Shown here piece after piece: positions 34,805-43,642 of a DNA stretch of 64,000 nt. How positions within the stretch are numbered: the stretch's first letter is position 1; every line of letters starts with the position of its first letter. The position numbers were made by a program, and so were the translations under genes. The notes below the pieces were generated by a model, which saw nothing but the letters and a program-made list of their open reading frames with translations, was not told where the DNA came from and did not search any database. Source of the DNA: DASUBN01 sp036500225 (lineage in GTDB: Bacteria; Pseudomonadota; Gammaproteobacteria; Natronospirales; REEB76); assembly GCA_036500225.1 (NCBI GenBank), contig DASYCJ010000084.1, positions 13,881 through 77,880 of the forward strand, written 5' to 3'.

Positions 34805-35853
34805 TGGATACGCTTCCTGATTGGGCACGGGCCTACGGCCCCACGGATATCTCTGTCCGCATCCGTTCCACGCCAGAGGACTTCCGGGTAGAAGAGGTTC
34901 TGGGTTTCGCCGCGGACGGTGAAGGTCCCCATGCGATGCTTACGGTAGAGAAGCGCGGCGCCAACACCCACTGGGTGGGCGACCAGCTGGCGCGCTACGC
35001 GGGCATCCCTTCACGGGAAGTTGGTTATGCGGGCCTCAAGGATCGCCACGCGGTCACGGTCCAGCATTTCACCCTGAACCTGGATCGCAAGCCCGAACCG
35101 GATTGGTCGACGCTACCTTCCGATGAGTTCAGGGTGCTCAAGTCAGAGCGGCATCGCCGTAAGCTCAAGACCGGTAGCTTGGAAGGTAACAAGTTCCGAC
35201 TGGTGTTGCGGGAACTCAGCGGCCCCGTATCCACGCTCATGCCGAAGCTGGAAGCCATCAAGAATGGTGGCGTGCCTAACTATTTCGGTGAACAACGTTT
35301 CGGCCGCGGTGCCGCCAACATCCAGAAAGCGGAAGCTGCGCTCTCGGGGCGCTTGCGCATCCATGACCGGCGCCTGTTCAGCCTGCTCCTGTCCACGGCC
35401 CGCAGTCTCATCTTCAACGATGTCTTGTCCCAGCGGGTGGCGGCGGGCAACTGGAGTCAGGTGCTCCCCGGTGAGGTATTGATGCTGGACGGCAGCCATA
35501 GCGTGTTCCGGGCCATGGAAGGTGATGCGGAGTTGCCGGCTCGTCTGACGAAAGGCGATGTGCATCCCACCGGGCCTCTCTGGGGCCGCGGCGAGCCAAT
35601 GACTTCGGGTGAGGTGCAGGCCCTGGAAGCGGAAGTGGCCGCGCGGCATCCGGATCTCACCAAGGGTCTCGCCAAGGTGGGTGTGGATATGACGCGGCGT
35701 AGCCTGCGTCTGCCGGTGCGGGACTTCGCCTGGCAAACTGAAGGTGAGACGTTGATACTGGAGTTCTTCCTGCCTGCGGGGGCTTATGCCACCACGGTGT
35801 TGAGAGAATTGGTAGAGACCCGCGGAGAGTCAGAAGATGTTAACGAAGATTGA
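34804..35853 (+). CDS. truD: tRNA pseudouridine(13) synthase TruD
   Basis: Makes pseudouridine 13 in tRNA-Glu; 349 residues. The catalytic Asp is in GYAGLKDRHAVTVQHF; NYFGEQRFGRG and the C-terminal RDFAWQTEGETLILEFFLPAG are typical. It overlaps ispF by one base and the following gene by 17 bases, consistent with the ispD-ispF-truD-surE neighbourhood of gammaproteobacteria with an extra gene inserted. Confidence 0.96.
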   Translation: MDTLPDWARAYGPTDISVRIRSTPEDFRVEEVLGFAADGEGPHAMLTVEKRGANTHWVGDQLARYAGIPSREVGYAGLKDRHAVTVQHFTLNLDRKPEPDWSTLPSDEFRVLKSERHRRKLKTGSLEGNKFRLVLRELSGPVSTLMPKLEAIKNGGVPNYFGEQRFGRGAANIQKAEAALSGRLRIHDRRLFSLLLSTARSLIFNDVLSQRVAAGNWSQVLPGEVLMLDGSHSVFRAMEGDAELPARLTKGDVHPTGPLWGRGEPMTSGEVQALEAEVAARHPDLTKGLAKVGVDMTRRSLRLPVRDFAWQTEGETLILEFFLPAGAYATTVLRELVETRGESEDVNED

Positions 35854-36595
35854 ACACGGAGAGATCCTAGAGCTGCGCCTGGAGCGCCCTCCAGTGAACG
35901 CCCTGCATCATCCCTTGGTGAAGGAATTGCGCACCGCCGTGGAAGCGGCACCCAAGTCTGGCGCCAAGGCCCTGGTCCTCTCCGGGGTGAACGGCATGTA
36001 TTCCGCCGGCCTCGATGTGCCCTCGCTCCTGGAGCTGGATCATGCTGGGATGATGGCCTTCTGGGATGAATTCTTCGGCATGCTTCGCAGCCTGGCTCTC
36101 TCGCCCATCCCGGTGGCAGCCGCCATCACCGGCCACAGCCCGGCCGGCGGCGCTGTGATTGCTATCTATTGCGACACCCGCATCGCCGCCCAGGGTAAGT
36201 TCAAGATAGGTCTCAACGAAGTGCAGGTGGGTCTGCCGGTGCCGCGGATCATCCTCGGCGGTCTCACGCGGCTCGTGGGTCAACGCCATGCGGAACGACT
36301 GGCGGTGCGGGGCATGTTGGTCTCGCCGGATGAGGCTCTGGCCTGTGGCTTGGTGGATCAAGTGGTGACGTCTGAAGAGGTAGTGCCGAAGGCCCTGGAA
36401 TGGTGCCGGGAACTCTTGAAGATGCCGCCCCATGCCATGTTGGCCACCCGCAAGGCGCTGCGAGCTGATTACGAGGCGCTGTTCGACAGCTTAAGCGCGA
36501 CGACCCGGGACGAGATGACCGCAGTATGGTTCGGTGAGGAGACCCAGGCCGCGCTCAAGACGCTGGTGGCGCAGCTGTCTGCCAAGAAGAAATAG
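35837..36595 (+). CDS. Enoyl-CoA hydratase/isomerase family, ECI1-like delta3-delta2-enoyl-CoA isomerase
   Basis: Crotonase-fold protein of 252 residues. The oxyanion-hole pieces are YSAGLDVPSL and GHSPAGGAVIA. The pattern SAGLD, PAGG, IGLNEVQVGLPVP and GLVDQVV resembles mitochondrial delta3,delta2-enoyl-CoA isomerase (ECI1) more than ordinary hydratases; the Glu in IGLNEVQ sits where ECI1 has its catalytic Glu, and the second Glu typical of hydratases is not evident. This would let unsaturated fatty acids enter beta-oxidation. It overlaps truD by 17 bases, so it is part of that operon although unrelated in function. Family is secure; isomerase specificity is inferred. Confidence 0.75.
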   Translation: MLTKIEHGEILELRLERPPVNALHHPLVKELRTAVEAAPKSGAKALVLSGVNGMYSAGLDVPSLLELDHAGMMAFWDEFFGMLRSLALSPIPVAAAITGHSPAGGAVIAIYCDTRIAAQGKFKIGLNEVQVGLPVPRIILGGLTRLVGQRHAERLAVRGMLVSPDEALACGLVDQVVTSEEVVPKALEWCRELLKMPPHAMLATRKALRADYEALFDSLSATTRDEMTAVWFGEETQAALKTLVAQLSAKKK

Positions 36596-36598
36596 AGT

Positions 36599-37141
36599 TC
36601 AGGACTTCCCCAGCAGGACGTAGAGAGCGCCCGTGCCGCCATCGACTGGGCGAGCAGAGCAGAAGGCCAGTACGTTCTTGCGCTGCCGGAGCCAGCCCCC
36701 CAGCTTCTGCTTGATGACCGGTCCCTTGGGTCCTGACCCTAAGCCCTTGCCATGGATGATGCGCACGCAGCGCCAGCCGTGATCGGTGGCTTCCAGCAGG
36801 AACTCCGCTACCGCCACGCGAGCGTTCTCGCTCTTCATGCCATGCAGGTCCAGCTCGGCGCGGGTGCTGAACTGGCCGCGGCGCAGCTTGCGCATCAGCG
36901 CCAGCTGCACGCCGGGCTTGGCGTACCAGAGGTCTTCACCGCTGAACACGTCGTCGTCTAGGTCCAGCCTCAGGCTCTCTTCCAGCACTGCGCGTCTCTC
37001 CATGTCGGCGAACCGGGCGCGGGGCAGGGGCTTGGTCTTCCTGGCTGTGACCTTCTTCTTGGCGCGCAGAGGCTTCGCGCCCTTCACGGATTCACGGAAG
37101 AGCTGGCGTTCTTCTTCGCTGGGTTCATGCTTGGAGCGCAT
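36599..37141 (-). CDS. Smr-domain protein (SmrA/SmrB-like endonuclease)
   Basis: 180 residues with a basic N-terminal region (KPLRAKKKVTARKTKPLPRA) and a C-terminal Smr domain: ELDLHGMKSENARVAV, RIIHGKGLGSGPKGPV and GGTGALYVLL. The DLHG motif needed for nuclease activity in SmrB is intact. SmrB-type proteins cleave mRNA at collided ribosomes; which member this is cannot be decided, as the IIHGKG and GGTGALYVLL parts look more like SmrA. It is convergent with the isomerase gene (3-base gap) and divergent from surE. Confidence 0.88.
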   Translation of the reverse strand: MRSKHEPSEEERQLFRESVKGAKPLRAKKKVTARKTKPLPRARFADMERRAVLEESLRLDLDDDVFSGEDLWYAKPGVQLALMRKLRRGQFSTRAELDLHGMKSENARVAVAEFLLEATDHGWRCVRIIHGKGLGSGPKGPVIKQKLGGWLRQRKNVLAFCSARPVDGGTGALYVLLGKS

Positions 37142-37203
37142 GGGTACCGGCCGGTCTTTTACAGTATCCTAAGCATGATAATGCATATGTTCCGGGGAGT
37201 CGG

Positions 37204-37965
37204 GTGAAGATATTGCTGAGCAACGACGATGGTTGCCATGCCGAAGGCTTGCGCTGCATGGCGGAGGGCCTCAAAGGCTTCGCCGACGTGACGGTGGTGG
37301 CCCCGGACCGCAACCGTAGTGGCGCCAGCAACTCCCTGACCCTGGATGCCCCCTTGAGGCTGCGTCACGATGCCCCGGGCGTCATCTGCGTTGACGGTAC
37401 CCCCACGGACTGCGTGCACTTGGCTATCACCGGGCTCCTGGACGAGTCCCCCGATATGGTCGTGTCCGGCATCAATGCCGGCGCCAACCTGGGGGATGAC
37501 GTGCTCTATTCCGGTACCGTGGCAGCCGCCATGGAAGGCCGGTTCCTGGGCTTCCCGGCGGTGGCGGTGTCCCTGGTGCTGGATGCCAGTAACGGGCGGC
37601 ATTACACCACGGCGGCGCGCTTCACCTGCGACCTGGTGAAACGCCTGCGCTCCCATCCGCTGCCGGCAGACACCATCCTCAACGTGAACGTGCCAGACCT
37701 GCTCTGGGACGCGATCGAGGGTGTGGAAGCGACGCGCTTGGGTCATCGGCATCGTTCCGAACCGGTGCTGAAGGATTCAGACCCCCGTGGCCGGCCGATC
37801 TATTGGGTCGGACCGCCGGGAGCAGAGCAGGATGCGGGACCGGGCACGGACTTCAATGCCATCCGCCGGCACTGCATCTCCGTGACGCCCATCCAGATCG
37901 ATCTCACCCGCTATTCCGCCATAGACAACCTGTCCCAATGGCTGCAAGGGATAGAGATCAAATGA
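37204..37965 (+). CDS. surE: 5'/3'-nucleotidase SurE
   Basis: Metal-dependent survival-protein phosphatase acting on nucleoside monophosphates; 253 residues. The metal site is visible in ILLSNDDGCHAEGL (Asp8, Asp9), in NRSGASNSLTL (Ser) and in VVSGINAGANLGDDV (Asn). Start GTG 37204 with GGGGAG a few bases upstream. The 62-base divergent gap to smr has a GATAAT (37177-37182) without a good -35. First gene of surE-pcm-nlpD-rpoS. Confidence 0.96.
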   Translation: MKILLSNDDGCHAEGLRCMAEGLKGFADVTVVAPDRNRSGASNSLTLDAPLRLRHDAPGVICVDGTPTDCVHLAITGLLDESPDMVVSGINAGANLGDDVLYSGTVAAAMEGRFLGFPAVAVSLVLDASNGRHYTTAARFTCDLVKRLRSHPLPADTILNVNVPDLLWDAIEGVEATRLGHRHRSEPVLKDSDPRGRPIYWVGPPGAEQDAGPGTDFNAIRRHCISVTPIQIDLTRYSAIDNLSQWLQGIEIK

Positions 37966-38624
37966 ACGGCGAGGTCCGCGGCATCGGCATGACCTCGGCG
38001 CGCACCCGCGATCGGCTGGTGGCGCGCCTCAAGGAGCAGGGAATCAAGGATGCCCGGGTCTTGAGTCTGATCCGTTCCACGCCCCGACACCTGTTCGTGG
38101 ATGAGGCTTTGGCGAGCCGCGCCTATGAAGATACCGCCTTGCCCATCGGGCTCGGCCAGACCATTTCCCAGCCTTATGTGGTGGCGCGTATGACCGAGGC
38201 GCTGCTGGATGCGGGTCCATTGGAGAAAGTGCTGGAAGTGGGTACCGGTTGCGGTTACCAGACCGCCATCCTGTCTTCATTGGTGAAGCGTGTGTATACG
38301 GTGGAGCGTCTCGCGCCCCTCTCGCAGCGTGCTCGCCAGACCTTGAGCAGCATCAACATCCGCAACGTGTTCTACCGCCATGCGGACGGCGGCTGGGGTT
38401 GGACCCAGCACGCGCCCTATGACGGCATCATCGTCACCGCCGCGCCAGAGGAAGTGCCGCCCTCACTCATGGAACAGATGGCGGAAGGCGGCCGCATGGT
38501 GATCCCGGTGGGGCCGGGCGGCGACCAGCAACTCCTGCTCATCACCCGACATCCCGGTGACCGCTATGAACGGCAAGTGCTGGACCGGGTGAGCTTCGTG
38601 CCTTTATTGGGAGGTCTCGAGTGA
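37962..38624 (+). CDS. pcm: Protein-L-isoaspartate O-methyltransferase
   Basis: Repairs isoaspartyl residues in aged proteins using SAM; 220 residues from ATG 37962, which overlaps the surE stop. Motifs: PRHLFVDEALASRAYEDTAL, GQTISQPYVVARMTEALL, SAM-binding VLEVGTGCGYQTAILSSL. The frame extends upstream to 37803 without homology. An inner ATG at 37989 is an alternative start. Confidence 0.95.
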   Translation: MNGEVRGIGMTSARTRDRLVARLKEQGIKDARVLSLIRSTPRHLFVDEALASRAYEDTALPIGLGQTISQPYVVARMTEALLDAGPLEKVLEVGTGCGYQTAILSSLVKRVYTVERLAPLSQRARQTLSSINIRNVFYRHADGGWGWTQHAPYDGIIVTAAPEEVPPSLMEQMAEGGRMVIPVGPGGDQQLLLITRHPGDRYERQVLDRVSFVPLLGGLE

Positions 38625-39325
38625 AGCGCGTCCTGGCGTATCTGCTGTTCGCATCGCTCACCGGCTGTGCCGGCGCCTTGCAGTGGAATGCGCCTCAGGA
38701 TGCGCCGGCCGTGGAGCCGGCGCCCGCATCTTATGTGGTGAAATCCGGCGACACCCTGTATTCCATTTCCTGGCGTTACGGCTTGGACTATCACGACGTC
38801 TCCAGCTGGAACCATCTGGGTTCCGACTACCGCATCCACCCCGGCGATAGGTTGGTGCTGGCGGCGCCTGCCAACGCGCTGCACAAGTCTGCGCGTGGCA
38901 CTGCTACCGCCCGGTCAGCCATGATAGTGAGTGGGGCAGCGCCGTCTTCCGGCCCCGTGTTGTGGGCCTGGCCGGTGCAGGGCGAGGTGGTACGCCAGTT
39001 CCATGCCGGCAACAGTCTTGCCAAGGGGATGGACATCACCGCGCCCCTGGGCACGGAGATCCGCGCCGCCAGCGGCGGCAAGGTGGTCTATGCCGGCAGC
39101 GGCATCGTCGGTTATGGAAAACTCGTCATCATCAAGAACAGCGAGACCTTCCTGTCTGCCTATGCGGATAACGATCAGATATTGGTGAAGGAGGGTGACG
39201 CAGTCCGCATCGGTGACCGCATCGCCACCATGGGCCTGGGCCGTGACAACCGCCCGGTGCTGCACTTCGAGATACGCTACGACGGCAACCCCGTAGATCC
39301 CTTGTCCTACCTTCCCAAGAAATAG
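38621..39325 (+). CDS. nlpD: Murein hydrolase activator NlpD, lipoprotein
   Basis: Envelope lipoprotein that activates amidase AmiC at division. It has 234 residues: lipobox SLTGC (Cys16), LysM domain (YVVKSGDTLYSISWRYGLDY to HPGDRLVL, about 37-80) and a LytM/M23 domain (about 120-230). The LytM metal site is degenerate: GMDITAPLGTEI lacks the upstream His, SAYADNDQI has Asp where active enzymes have His, only LHFEIR keeps its His. This fits an activator without its own hydrolase activity. GTG start overlaps the pcm stop with GGGAGG upstream. Confidence 0.94.
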   Translation: MKRVLAYLLFASLTGCAGALQWNAPQDAPAVEPAPASYVVKSGDTLYSISWRYGLDYHDVSSWNHLGSDYRIHPGDRLVLAAPANALHKSARGTATARSAMIVSGAAPSSGPVLWAWPVQGEVVRQFHAGNSLAKGMDITAPLGTEIRAASGGKVVYAGSGIVGYGKLVIIKNSETFLSAYADNDQILVKEGDAVRIGDRIATMGLGRDNRPVLHFEIRYDGNPVDPLSYLPKK

Positions 39326-39365
39326 CCGACTTGCTTCGGGACCCCATGCGTTGCAAGATTGAGCC

Positions 39366-39410
39366 ATGTCCCTGGTCCTGAATCCCCGCCAAACGCGGCA
39401 GCTTGCGTGA
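39366..39410 (+). CDS. Possible 14-codon leader ORF upstream of rpoS
   Basis: ATG 39366 opens a 14-codon frame (MSLVLNPRQTRQLA) whose TGA (39408-39410) overlaps the GTG at 39407 that best fits as the rpoS start. The Shine-Dalgarno before it is weak. If translated, rpoS would depend on reinitiation or coupling. It could equally be chance in an 81-base gap. Confidence 0.25.
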   Translation: MSLVLNPRQTRQLA

Positions 39411-40420
39411 GCCGCCCGGGCCAGAACGCGCAGGACGAAGAGGTCCTAGTGGAGCTGGAGGCGGAGGAGACGTCGCCGGCTGGGGAACTCCTGGCCGAAG
39501 AAGGATCCGACGAACTGCTCCCGGCTGCTGAGGCCGAAGCCGCCGAGGAAGAAGCGGAACCCAAGGCCGAAGCGACGCTCGCCCCAGCCCAGCTCGACGC
39601 CACGCGTCTGTACCTCTCAGAGATCGGTTATTCCCCCTTGCTCTCCGCCGAGGAAGAGGTTTATTACGGCCGTCTCGCCCTGCGCGGCGATGAGTCCGCG
39701 CGCCGGCGCATGATCGAGAGCAACCTTCGTCTGGTGGTGAAGATCGCCCGCAAGTACATCAACCGCGGCTTGCCGCTGTTAGACCTCATCGAAGAAGGCA
39801 ACCTCGGGCTGATCCATGCGGTGGAGAAGTTCGATCCCGAGCGGGGCTTCCGCTTCTCGACCTATGCGACCTGGTGGATCCGCCAGACCATCGAGCGGGC
39901 CATCATGAACCAGACCCGCACCATCCGCCTACCGATCCATGTCATCAAGGAATTGAACCTCTATCTGCGTGCCGCCCGGAAGCTGGCCCATGCCCTGGAT
40001 CGGGATGCCACCGCCGAGGAGATCGCGAAGGAGATGGACTCGACGCCTGAAGAGGTGAAGCGCCTGCTGGGCCTGAACGAGCGGGTCACCTCGGTGGATT
40101 CGCCTATCGGCCGTGACGGCGAGCGCCTGCTGCTGGATGCCATCCCGGACGAGAACAACACCGATCCGTCGCGCCTGCTGCAGGACGCGGACATGCAGAC
40201 GATCATCGAGAAGTGGTTGGGCCGGCTCAACGACAAGCAGCGGCAGGTGGTAGAGCAGCGTTTCGGTTTGAACGGCCAGGAGAAGGGGACGCTGGAGGAC
40301 GTGGGCAATGCCATCGGTGTGACCCGTGAACGGGTGCGGCAGATCCAGATGGATGCCCTGAAACGCTTGCGGCAGATACTGGAAGCCGAAGGCCTTTCTG
40401 AGGATTCGCTCTTTGAATAA
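39407..40420 (+). CDS. rpoS: RNA polymerase sigma factor RpoS
   Basis: Stationary-phase and general-stress sigma factor. From GTG 39407 it has 337 residues (E. coli 330). The first ~60 residues are acidic and Ala/Glu-rich, then YLSEIGYSPLLSAEEEVYY (region 1.2), SNLRLVVKIARKY, LDLIEEGNLGLIHAVEKFDP and FSTYATWWIRQTIERAIMNQ (region 2), and region 4 with VTRERVRQIQMDALKRLR. No Shine-Dalgarno is obvious before GTG 39407 or before the alternative TTG 39359 (353 residues), so the start is uncertain. The order nlpD-rpoS is conserved; rpoS promoters usually lie inside nlpD. Confidence 0.93.
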   Translation: MSRPGQNAQDEEVLVELEAEETSPAGELLAEEGSDELLPAAEAEAAEEEAEPKAEATLAPAQLDATRLYLSEIGYSPLLSAEEEVYYGRLALRGDESARRRMIESNLRLVVKIARKYINRGLPLLDLIEEGNLGLIHAVEKFDPERGFRFSTYATWWIRQTIERAIMNQTRTIRLPIHVIKELNLYLRAARKLAHALDRDATAEEIAKEMDSTPEEVKRLLGLNERVTSVDSPIGRDGERLLLDAIPDENNTDPSRLLQDADMQTIIEKWLGRLNDKQRQVVEQRFGLNGQEKGTLEDVGNAIGVTRERVRQIQMDALKRLRQILEAEGLSEDSLFE

Positions 40421-40424
40421 CGCG

Positions 40425-40551
40425 CCTCAAAAGCGTCGCGAGCGAAGGCAGGGCTAGGCGCGCGAGGCGAGCAAAGGGAGCGTACTCTTGTGTACGTGAC
40501 CGATTGCGAGCCGAGTGCAACAACGCCCTGGCGAGCGCAGCAGCTTTTTTT
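40425..40551. repeat. Imperfect palindromic repeat element, copy A (after rpoS)
   Basis: About 125 bases between rpoS and the convergent Mth938-type gene. The ends pair (aaaagc 40429-40434 with gctttt 40543-40548), a further stem is cagggc (40449-40454) with gccctg (40525-40530), and the centre is cgtac-tcttgt-gtacg (40481-40496). It shares an ordered series of words with copy B at 43641-43761: CT(C/T)AAAA(G/C)CG, AAGGCA(G/A)GGC, GG(C)GA, GGAG(C/T)GTAC, CGAGCCG and CAACG. On the plus strand it ends in seven Ts, so this copy may terminate rpoS transcription. Confidence 0.6.
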
Positions 40552-40554
40552 ACA

Positions 40555-40929
40555 CTAAATCATCAAAATGGCGGCGACGACCTTCCGGTCTTCGCTCAGT
40601 AGTACGTTGTAGGTCCGGCAGGCGGCGGCCGTGTCCATTACTTCCACGCCGATCCCACCGCGACTCAACTCAGCCATCAACTCACCCGGCAGGAAACGCT
40701 GCTGCTTGCCGGTGCCGATGATGAGGACTTCAGGCTCGAGAGTCAGGGCCGTTTTCAGGTCCCCGGAGGTCAGCTCCTCGAAGCGTTGCGGGGGCCAATC
40801 TCCGATGAGCTGGTCCCGCGCTACAATGAAGCTCTTGGTGAGCGAGGTCTCGCTGACGTCGACGCGGCCCGGTGCATAGGCACGGATCACGTTCACATTC
40901 CGGCCGGTGTTCTCTTTGGCGAACTTCAT
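40555..40929 (-). CDS. Mth938/NDUFAF3-like domain protein (DUF498)
   Basis: 124 residues from ATG at 40929; a longer frame to 40965 is less likely. The sequence has NVIRAYAPGRVDV, EVLIIGTGKQQRFLP and the C-terminal GVEVMDTAAACRTYNVLLSE, the pattern of the Mth938-domain family related to the mitochondrial complex I assembly factor NDUFAF3. The bacterial function is not known. It is convergent with rpoS and divergent from the next gene (53-base gap). Confidence 0.82.
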   Translation of the reverse strand: MKFAKENTGRNVNVIRAYAPGRVDVSETSLTKSFIVARDQLIGDWPPQRFEELTSGDLKTALTLEPEVLIIGTGKQQRFLPGELMAELSRGGIGVEVMDTAAACRTYNVLLSEDRKVVAAILMI

Positions 40930-40982
40930 GCACCTAGCATAGGGCAGACGGCATAATAGGCTCAACTGAACGCTTGAGCCCT

Positions 40983-41915
40983 ATGTCTACCACTCTGCTG
41001 ATCCCCGGATTCCTGCGCGCACACCAGGCTGCCGGCCGACCGCGCATGCCGGCTCTGGAACGCATGCTGGCGCGTGCAACCCAGACCGATACACGGGATA
41101 TGGGGGCCTGCCTGGTGCCGTCATTTGGGCTCGTCGTTGGCGATATCCACCCTGGTCCGTTCATGCGCCTGGGTGATGGAGGTCAGAGGGACGAGTGCTA
41201 TTGGTTGCGGGCAGATCCAGTCCACCTCGCGCCTGACCGGGATCAGCTGGTGTTGATGCCGCCATCAGTGCTCGGAGTGACGCCGGAGGAACGGGCAGCG
41301 CTGGCAGCTGCCTTCGATGCGACCTATGTCGCCGATGGCTGGCATCTTGAGTTCTCTACGGCGGGCCGCGGTTATCTACGTACTCCGAAGACTTTGGACG
41401 CCGTGACCCACGACCCGGACGCTTTCGTGGGAGGCCCAGTGCTGGAGGCCATGCCAAGCGGGGCCGACGGGAAACTCCTGAAACAGATCATGAACGAGAC
41501 CCAGATGCTGTTTCATACCCATCCCGTGAACATCTCACGGGAAGAGCAGGGGCGGCCTGCCATCAACAGCCTGTGGTTCTGGGGAGGCGGGAGCTTGCCG
41601 GCCGCCACCAGGAAGGCGCCACCGCGTATCGTCACGGACTTACCGTTGTTGCGTGGCCTAGCGACGTGGGCAAGTCAGAGTGTGGTCGCGCCATCTGACG
41701 CCGCTGCTGTGATTGCCGGTGATCTCATCGCCGTGCAAGCAGATGACATCGGGGCCCTTGAACGGGATTGGTTCGGCCCCCTGCTCAAGATGGTGAAAGT
41801 CGGGGCGCTCGATGATTTCCATTTCCATCTGGAAGGTCTCGGTGATTTCAAACTGAGCCCCGGTGCAGCACGACGCTTTTGGCGCTTGGGCCGGCCTCTG
41901 GGAGGCGCACCTTGA
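40983..41915 (+). CDS. RpfE/COG4255-like conserved protein
   Basis: 310 residues from ATG 40983 (TTG 40974 is an alternative). It resembles the family annotated in Xanthomonas as RpfE and elsewhere as a phosphoglycerate-mutase-like protein; the conserved stretch is PAINSLWFWGGGSLPA, with MNETQMLFHTHPVN before it. No catalytic signature is obvious and the biochemical role is unknown. No signal peptide or membrane helix is seen. The stop overlaps the TTG of recJ, so it is co-translated with a DNA repair nuclease. The family link is from memory of the motif and of the gene order next to recJ. Confidence 0.6.
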   Translation: MSTTLLIPGFLRAHQAAGRPRMPALERMLARATQTDTRDMGACLVPSFGLVVGDIHPGPFMRLGDGGQRDECYWLRADPVHLAPDRDQLVLMPPSVLGVTPEERAALAAAFDATYVADGWHLEFSTAGRGYLRTPKTLDAVTHDPDAFVGGPVLEAMPSGADGKLLKQIMNETQMLFHTHPVNISREEQGRPAINSLWFWGGGSLPAATRKAPPRIVTDLPLLRGLATWASQSVVAPSDAAAVIAGDLIAVQADDIGALERDWFGPLLKMVKVGALDDFHFHLEGLGDFKLSPGAARRFWRLGRPLGGAP

Positions 41916-43642
41916 AGACCCGGCGCATTGAGCGGCGTCTGGTGCCGGATGTGCAGTTGCCGGACACGCTACATCCGCTCTTGCGTCGCTTGTACGCGGC
42001 CAGGGGCATCGTCGATGCCACCGCTCTCGATCTCGCGCTAGCTGCTTTAGCGGACTATCGCCAACTGGGTGGCATGGACGCCGCGGTGGCGATGTTGGCC
42101 AAGGCTCTTGCAGGTCAACAGCGCATCTTGGTGGTGGGGGACTTCGATGCAGACGGCGCCACCAGCACGGCGCTCCTGGTCCGGGTCCTGCGCCGCTTCG
42201 GCGCTGAGCACGTGGATTATCTGGTGCCGAACCGCTTCGAATACGGTTACGGCCTCACTCCCGAGATCGTGGTGTTGGCGGCTGAGCGTAAGCCTGATCT
42301 CATCATCACGGTAGACAACGGCATCTCTAGCCACGCAGGCGTCACCGAGGCCCGATCACGTGGCATCAAGGTGCTGGTGACGGACCATCATCTGCCGGGC
42401 GCGACGCTGCCGGAAGCGGACGCCATCCTGAACCCGAACCTGCCGGGCGATGCTTTCCCCAGCAAGAGTCTCGCAGGGGTGGGCGTGGTCTTCTATCTTC
42501 TGGCGGCCTTGCGCGCCAACTTGAATGACTCAGGCTGGTTTACGCAACGCGACTTCGTCGCGCCGAACCTGGCCGAATATCTGGATATCGTGGCGTTAGG
42601 TACTGTCGCGGACATGGTGAGCCTGGATCACAACAATCGGGTATTGGTGACAGAGGGGCTGCGGCGTATCCGCGCCGGCCGCTGCATCCCTGCCATCCGT
42701 GCCTTGATGCAGATAGGCAAGCGCGACCTGAAGCGCGCTGCCGCTTCTGACCTCGGTTTCGCCGTGGGGCCGCGCCTCAATGCCGCTGGACGGCTCACGG
42801 ATATGTCCTTGGGCATCGAGTGCCTGCTCACAGACGACGAAGTCCGCGCCCATGAGCTTGCAGCGAAGTTGGACGAGCTCAACCATGAGCGCCGCGACAT
42901 CGAAGCCAAGATGCAGCAGGAAGCCCTCGCGGTGTTGGCGCATCTGGACTTCAATGCAGACGACCCCAGCCTGCCAATGGCATTGAGTCTGTTCAATGAG
43001 GACTGGCACCAGGGTGTGGTGGGTCTGGTTGCATCGAAGGTGAAGGATCGGATGAACCGGCCGGTCATCGCCTTCGCGAGGGCCGACGATGGCAGTTATA
43101 AGGGTTCCGCCCGTTCCGTGAAGAGCATGCACGTCCGGGATGCCCTGGAAGCCATCTCCACCCGTCATCCGGGCCTCATCACCAAGTTCGGCGGCCATGC
43201 CATGGCGGCCGGTCTGACCCTGGAAGCGGGGCGCTTCGAGGCTTTCCGCGACGCTTTCGAGCATGAAGCACGCCGCTGGCTCACGGCGGCAGACCTGGAA
43301 GGGGTGCTTTTGTCAGATGGCGAGCTGCCGGCAGATGACTTCAGCCTGGGCACAGCTGAATTGCTTCGTTCCAGCGGCCCCTGGGGTCAGGCGTTCCCGG
43401 AGCCCCTTTTCGATGGTGAATTTCGGCTCCTGGACCGGCGGGTGGTGGGGACAGGTCACTTGAAGCTCGTGCTGGAGCACCATGATGGTCTCTGCTGCGA
43501 GGCCATCGCCTTCGGTCAGGTCGGTGAGGACATCCCGGCGTCCTGCCAGCGGGTGAGGATCGCCTTCAAGCCGGATGTGAACGAATACCGGGGTGAAAGG
43601 CGCCTGCAGCTCCTGGTCGAATACATAGAGCCGATTGGCTAA
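41912..43642 (+). CDS. recJ: Single-stranded-DNA-specific exonuclease RecJ
   Basis: 5'-3' exonuclease of the RecF and mismatch repair pathways; 576 residues. DHH-family motifs: VVGDFDADGATSTALLV, TVDNGISSHAGV, VTDHHLPGATLP, LGTVADMVSLDHNNRVLV, FNEDWHQGVVGLVASKVKDR and the DHHA1 end KFGGHAMAAGLTLEAG. TTG 41912 is the start: it overlaps the upstream stop (TTGA) and has GGGAGG nearby. The longer frame from 41879 has no homology. Confidence 0.95.
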   Translation: MKTRRIERRLVPDVQLPDTLHPLLRRLYAARGIVDATALDLALAALADYRQLGGMDAAVAMLAKALAGQQRILVVGDFDADGATSTALLVRVLRRFGAEHVDYLVPNRFEYGYGLTPEIVVLAAERKPDLIITVDNGISSHAGVTEARSRGIKVLVTDHHLPGATLPEADAILNPNLPGDAFPSKSLAGVGVVFYLLAALRANLNDSGWFTQRDFVAPNLAEYLDIVALGTVADMVSLDHNNRVLVTEGLRRIRAGRCIPAIRALMQIGKRDLKRAAASDLGFAVGPRLNAAGRLTDMSLGIECLLTDDEVRAHELAAKLDELNHERRDIEAKMQQEALAVLAHLDFNADDPSLPMALSLFNEDWHQGVVGLVASKVKDRMNRPVIAFARADDGSYKGSARSVKSMHVRDALEAISTRHPGLITKFGGHAMAAGLTLEAGRFEAFRDAFEHEARRWLTAADLEGVLLSDGELPADDFSLGTAELLRSSGPWGQAFPEPLFDGEFRLLDRRVVGTGHLKLVLEHHDGLCCEAIAFGQVGEDIPASCQRVRIAFKPDVNEYRGERRLQLLVEYIEPIG

